DNA of 7,931 nucleotides from CALXCT01 sp964422185 (GTDB lineage Bacteria; Bacillota; Clostridia; Oscillospirales; Oscillospiraceae). The stretch is from contig CAYRAG010000065.1 of assembly GCA_964422185.1 (NCBI GenBank), forward strand, positions 1 through 7,931. Reading direction: 5' to 3'. The position numbers and the translations under genes were made by a program. The notes under the pieces are model-generated. The model was not told where the DNA came from and searched no databases. It worked only from the letters and a program-made list of their open reading frames with translations. Every line of letters starts with the position of its first letter. The first letter of the stretch is position 1. Positions 6,047-7,931 of this stretch are shown here, piece by piece.

Positions 6047-7768
6047 ATGCCGGCAGGTACATCCGGGGAGATCAAAACCCGCTACATCCGCCAGAAGCAG
6101 AAGAACGGCGACATCTATGTGATTGAGCGTAAAACGCAGTACGACCCGGAGCGGAAATGCAACCGGGTTCTGTCCAGCCGTGTGGTGGAAAAAATTCCAA
6201 AGGGCAAGGAAAGTACCGCCTCCTCAAGGCAAAGGCGCCAGGAAACGGAGACGGCGCCCGGCGCATCCTCCCCCTCCTCCGATCGCGGCGCGGACAGGCC
6301 TACCGTCCATGTGGAGTCCATGGCAATGGGGATCCTGGAACAAATCGGGAAGTCCTCCGGGATCGACCAGGAAATCCGGGACAATACGGATCCGGAAACT
6401 GCCGATAAGATCATTTCCCTGGCCCGGTTTATGACCCTGACCAATGGACAGGACACCCTCTTTTTCCCCGGATGGAAGGAGACCCACCCGGTTCCCTGGA
6501 AAGAGTCGCTGGGTTATGAGGCGTGTGACGCGCTGTTCGAACAGGTCGGGCGCGATGAGGCGATGATGCGGGGTTTCTTCTCCTCGCGGATGGCCTCCAT
6601 CCCGAGCAGGGCGCCGCTGCTGGCCTATGACACGCAGGTGATTCCGGAAGCGCAGAACCTGGTCTGGGGCGGCTACGGGGATCCCGAGACCATCCGGATG
6701 CTGACCGTATACTGCACGGAGAGCATGCAGCCCATGTGCTTTGTGAAACAGTCCCCGAACCTGACGGATGCGGGCTCCATCCGGAACGCCCTGAAGCAGC
6801 TGCGGATTCCAGGCGCCTCCATCGTGGAGATTGTCACAGACCGGGGCCGCTTCTCCGAGGGAACCATGGCGGAGCTGTTCCAGAGGCACCTTGATTTCAT
6901 CACGCCGGCGGATCTGAGTTTCCCCTGGGTCAGGGAGGAGCTGGATCGCCGCTTCGAGGAAATCCTGATCGCGGACGGTGTGGCGCCGTTCGACCCGGAT
7001 ACCCGCTGCCTGACCGTCCCGCTGACATGGGAATTTACCGCCCCGGGGCCGGACGGCAGCGAGGAAACCCCTCCATCCGGCGGCGGCAGGCAGAAGCCGA
7101 TCCGCCGGGAGATTCAACTTCACCTGTACTTCAACGAGGAGTGGAAGGATCAGCAGGACACGACTTTCGACAGGGATCTCGCCGAGCTGAAGCGGCTTGT
7201 GGAGGAGGGCGTGCCCCCAGAGAGCCTGTCCAGGGACGCCCGGGAGAAACTGGACAGATATCTCCTGATCCGCCGCCGGGGCAAAAACACGACGGTATCC
7301 TATCTGGAGGAGGCAGTCGCCGAGGCAAAGAAGTACCACGGGTACTTCGCCCTGGTGTCCACCCGCGACCATGAGGCGTCCGACTGCATGCTCATATACC
7401 GCCGCAGGGAAACCGTAAACTTCATTTTCCAGTACATGAACCAGGAAGTGGATGCGCTGGACTTCGTATCGCACCACGACGACAACCTCGCGGGGCGGAT
7501 GTTCATCAAGTTCATCGCGCTGTGCTATTCCGAGTGGCTGCATCAGCGGATGATCACGGCAGACATTGACCTGCCGAATGAGATTTACGACGAACCGGAT
7601 GAGGATGAGGACGATGATTTTGACGATGAGGATGAGGACGATCAGGACGACGAAGCGGAAGATGAAATGTATGACGCGGCCCTGACGGCATCCGTAGAGC
7701 TGAAAGTGACAAGAAGATTCCCGATATATATCCTCCTGCACCAGATCGACAAGCCAATGGACATATAG
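6047..7768 (+). CDS. IS1634/IS4-type DDE transposase-like protein with altered catalytic motif
   Basis: The start is ATG 6047, 7 bases after GGGAGGGG (6032-6039); a GTG at 6026 in frame lies ahead of that site. The 573-residue product opens with TRYIRQKQKNGDIYVIERKT, an N terminus typical of IS1634-like transposases. A probable DDE core follows: D195 in LAYDTQVI, D265 in IVTDRGRFSE, and the YREK region IYRRRETVNFIFQYMN at 450-465. In IS4-type enzymes this reads Y-x2-R-x3-E-x6-K; here Y451 and R454 fit, but the E position is N458 and the K position is N465. After AGRMFIKFIALCY comes a strongly acidic segment (residues 515-543, 23 of 29 are D or E), then a hydrophobic C terminus. The protein is full length with an intact promoter, yet probably catalytically impaired, or the motif is shifted. 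Family level is fairly sure; activity is not. The acidic tail is unusual for a DNA-binding enzyme. Confidence 0.72.
   Translation: MPAGTSGEIKTRYIRQKQKNGDIYVIERKTQYDPERKCNRVLSSRVVEKIPKGKESTASSRQRRQETETAPGASSPSSDRGADRPTVHVESMAMGILEQIGKSSGIDQEIRDNTDPETADKIISLARFMTLTNGQDTLFFPGWKETHPVPWKESLGYEACDALFEQVGRDEAMMRGFFSSRMASIPSRAPLLAYDTQVIPEAQNLVWGGYGDPETIRMLTVYCTESMQPMCFVKQSPNLTDAGSIRNALKQLRIPGASIVEIVTDRGRFSEGTMAELFQRHLDFITPADLSFPWVREELDRRFEEILIADGVAPFDPDTRCLTVPLTWEFTAPGPDGSEETPPSGGGRQKPIRREIQLHLYFNEEWKDQQDTTFDRDLAELKRLVEEGVPPESLSRDAREKLDRYLLIRRRGKNTTVSYLEEAVAEAKKYHGYFALVSTRDHEASDCMLIYRRRETVNFIFQYMNQEVDALDFVSHHDDNLAGRMFIKFIALCYSEWLHQRMITADIDLPNEIYDEPDEDEDDDFDDEDEDDQDDEAEDEMYDAALTASVELKVTRRFPIYILLHQIDKPMDI
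7598..7651 (+). repeat. 27-base tandem repeat coding the acidic tail
   Basis: Two adjacent 27-base units share the identical 18-base core gatgaggatgaggacgat (7598-7615 and 7625-7642). They encode DEDEDDDFD and DEDEDDQDD. This suggests a recent in-frame duplication within the transposase-like gene. Confidence 0.8.
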
Positions 7769-7885
7769 AAACGGACATCGTTTCCAGGCAGACAATGCCG
7801 CACCCCCGGAGGGCCAGGCCACGGTAACTGGCAATATTCCTCCGCGGGCGCACGATGCCCATGTCAATCCTGAGCGAAACAGCAA

Positions 7886-7921
7886 CCCCGGGGAGCGCAG
7901 CAGCTCCCCGGGGCTTTTTTT
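7886..7921 (+). terminator. Rho-independent terminator after the transposase gene
   Basis: ccccggggagc (7886-7896) pairs perfectly with gctccccgggg (7903-7913) around a 6-base loop, followed by C and seven T (7915-7921). It lies 117 bases after the transposase stop codon. In the bases between I see no gene, RNA or inverted repeat I can support. Confidence 0.92.
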
Positions 7922-7931
7922 GATCTCTGAC

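Noticed and set aside
6224..7885. Long open frame (553 codons) on the - strand opposite the transposase
   Set aside because: The + strand gene has a promoter, RBS, family motifs and a terminator; the - strand frame has none of these.
5869..7931. Terminal inverted repeats of an insertion sequence
   Set aside because: I compared the bases before the transposase promoter with the reverse complement of those after its stop codon. Only short matches such as TTGAC and CGTGC appear, not a convincing repeat pair; the left end may lie in the N gap.
1..7931. CRISPR arrays, tRNA or rRNA genes
   Set aside because: No regularly spaced repeats and no tRNA or rRNA signatures were seen on either strand.

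Overview
The window looks like a metagenome-assembled scaffold from a GC-rich, low-redundancy Firmicute, probably a gut Oscillospiraceae-type clostridium. The base composition is high in G+C, ribosome binding sites are strong GGAGG types, one gene starts with TTG, cell-surface proteins carry SLH domains, and the importer is of the energy-coupling factor (ECF) type. The organism call is inference. Two runs of exactly 100 N (2069-2168 and 5769-5868) are scaffold gaps of unknown true length, so the window is really three contig pieces joined by scaffolding.

Region 1 (1-5750) is a nutrient-uptake locus read on the + strand. It begins with the last codons of an SLH-domain gene. A 150-base, very structured leader follows, which resembles a compact cobalamin riboswitch. 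Then come a secreted protein with a prenyltransferase/terpenoid-cyclase-like alpha-alpha barrel plus three SLH domains, a membrane-anchored DUF4430 protein, and an 882-residue ECF transporter polypeptide that fuses two ABC ATPases to a substrate-binding membrane S component. A strong terminator (5709-5750) closes the unit.

The most interesting reading is that this is a bacterial, split version of the vertebrate vitamin B12 carriers. Transcobalamin and intrinsic factor consist of an alpha6/alpha6 barrel followed by a DUF4430-type beta domain. Here the same two folds are encoded by adjacent genes, one tied to the cell wall and one to the membrane, directly upstream of an ECF importer and downstream of a B12-riboswitch-like leader. 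The proposed route is capture at the surface, hand-over at the membrane, then ATP-driven import. The substrate is inferred, not shown. No EcfT (transmembrane coupling) component is visible in the window.

Region 2 (5869-7931), across the second gap, holds one transposase-like gene with its own good promoter and a perfect terminator. It resembles DDE transposases of the IS1634/IS4 type but lacks the expected catalytic glutamate of the YREK motif and carries a very acidic, tandemly duplicated C-terminal stretch. No insertion-sequence ends were found.
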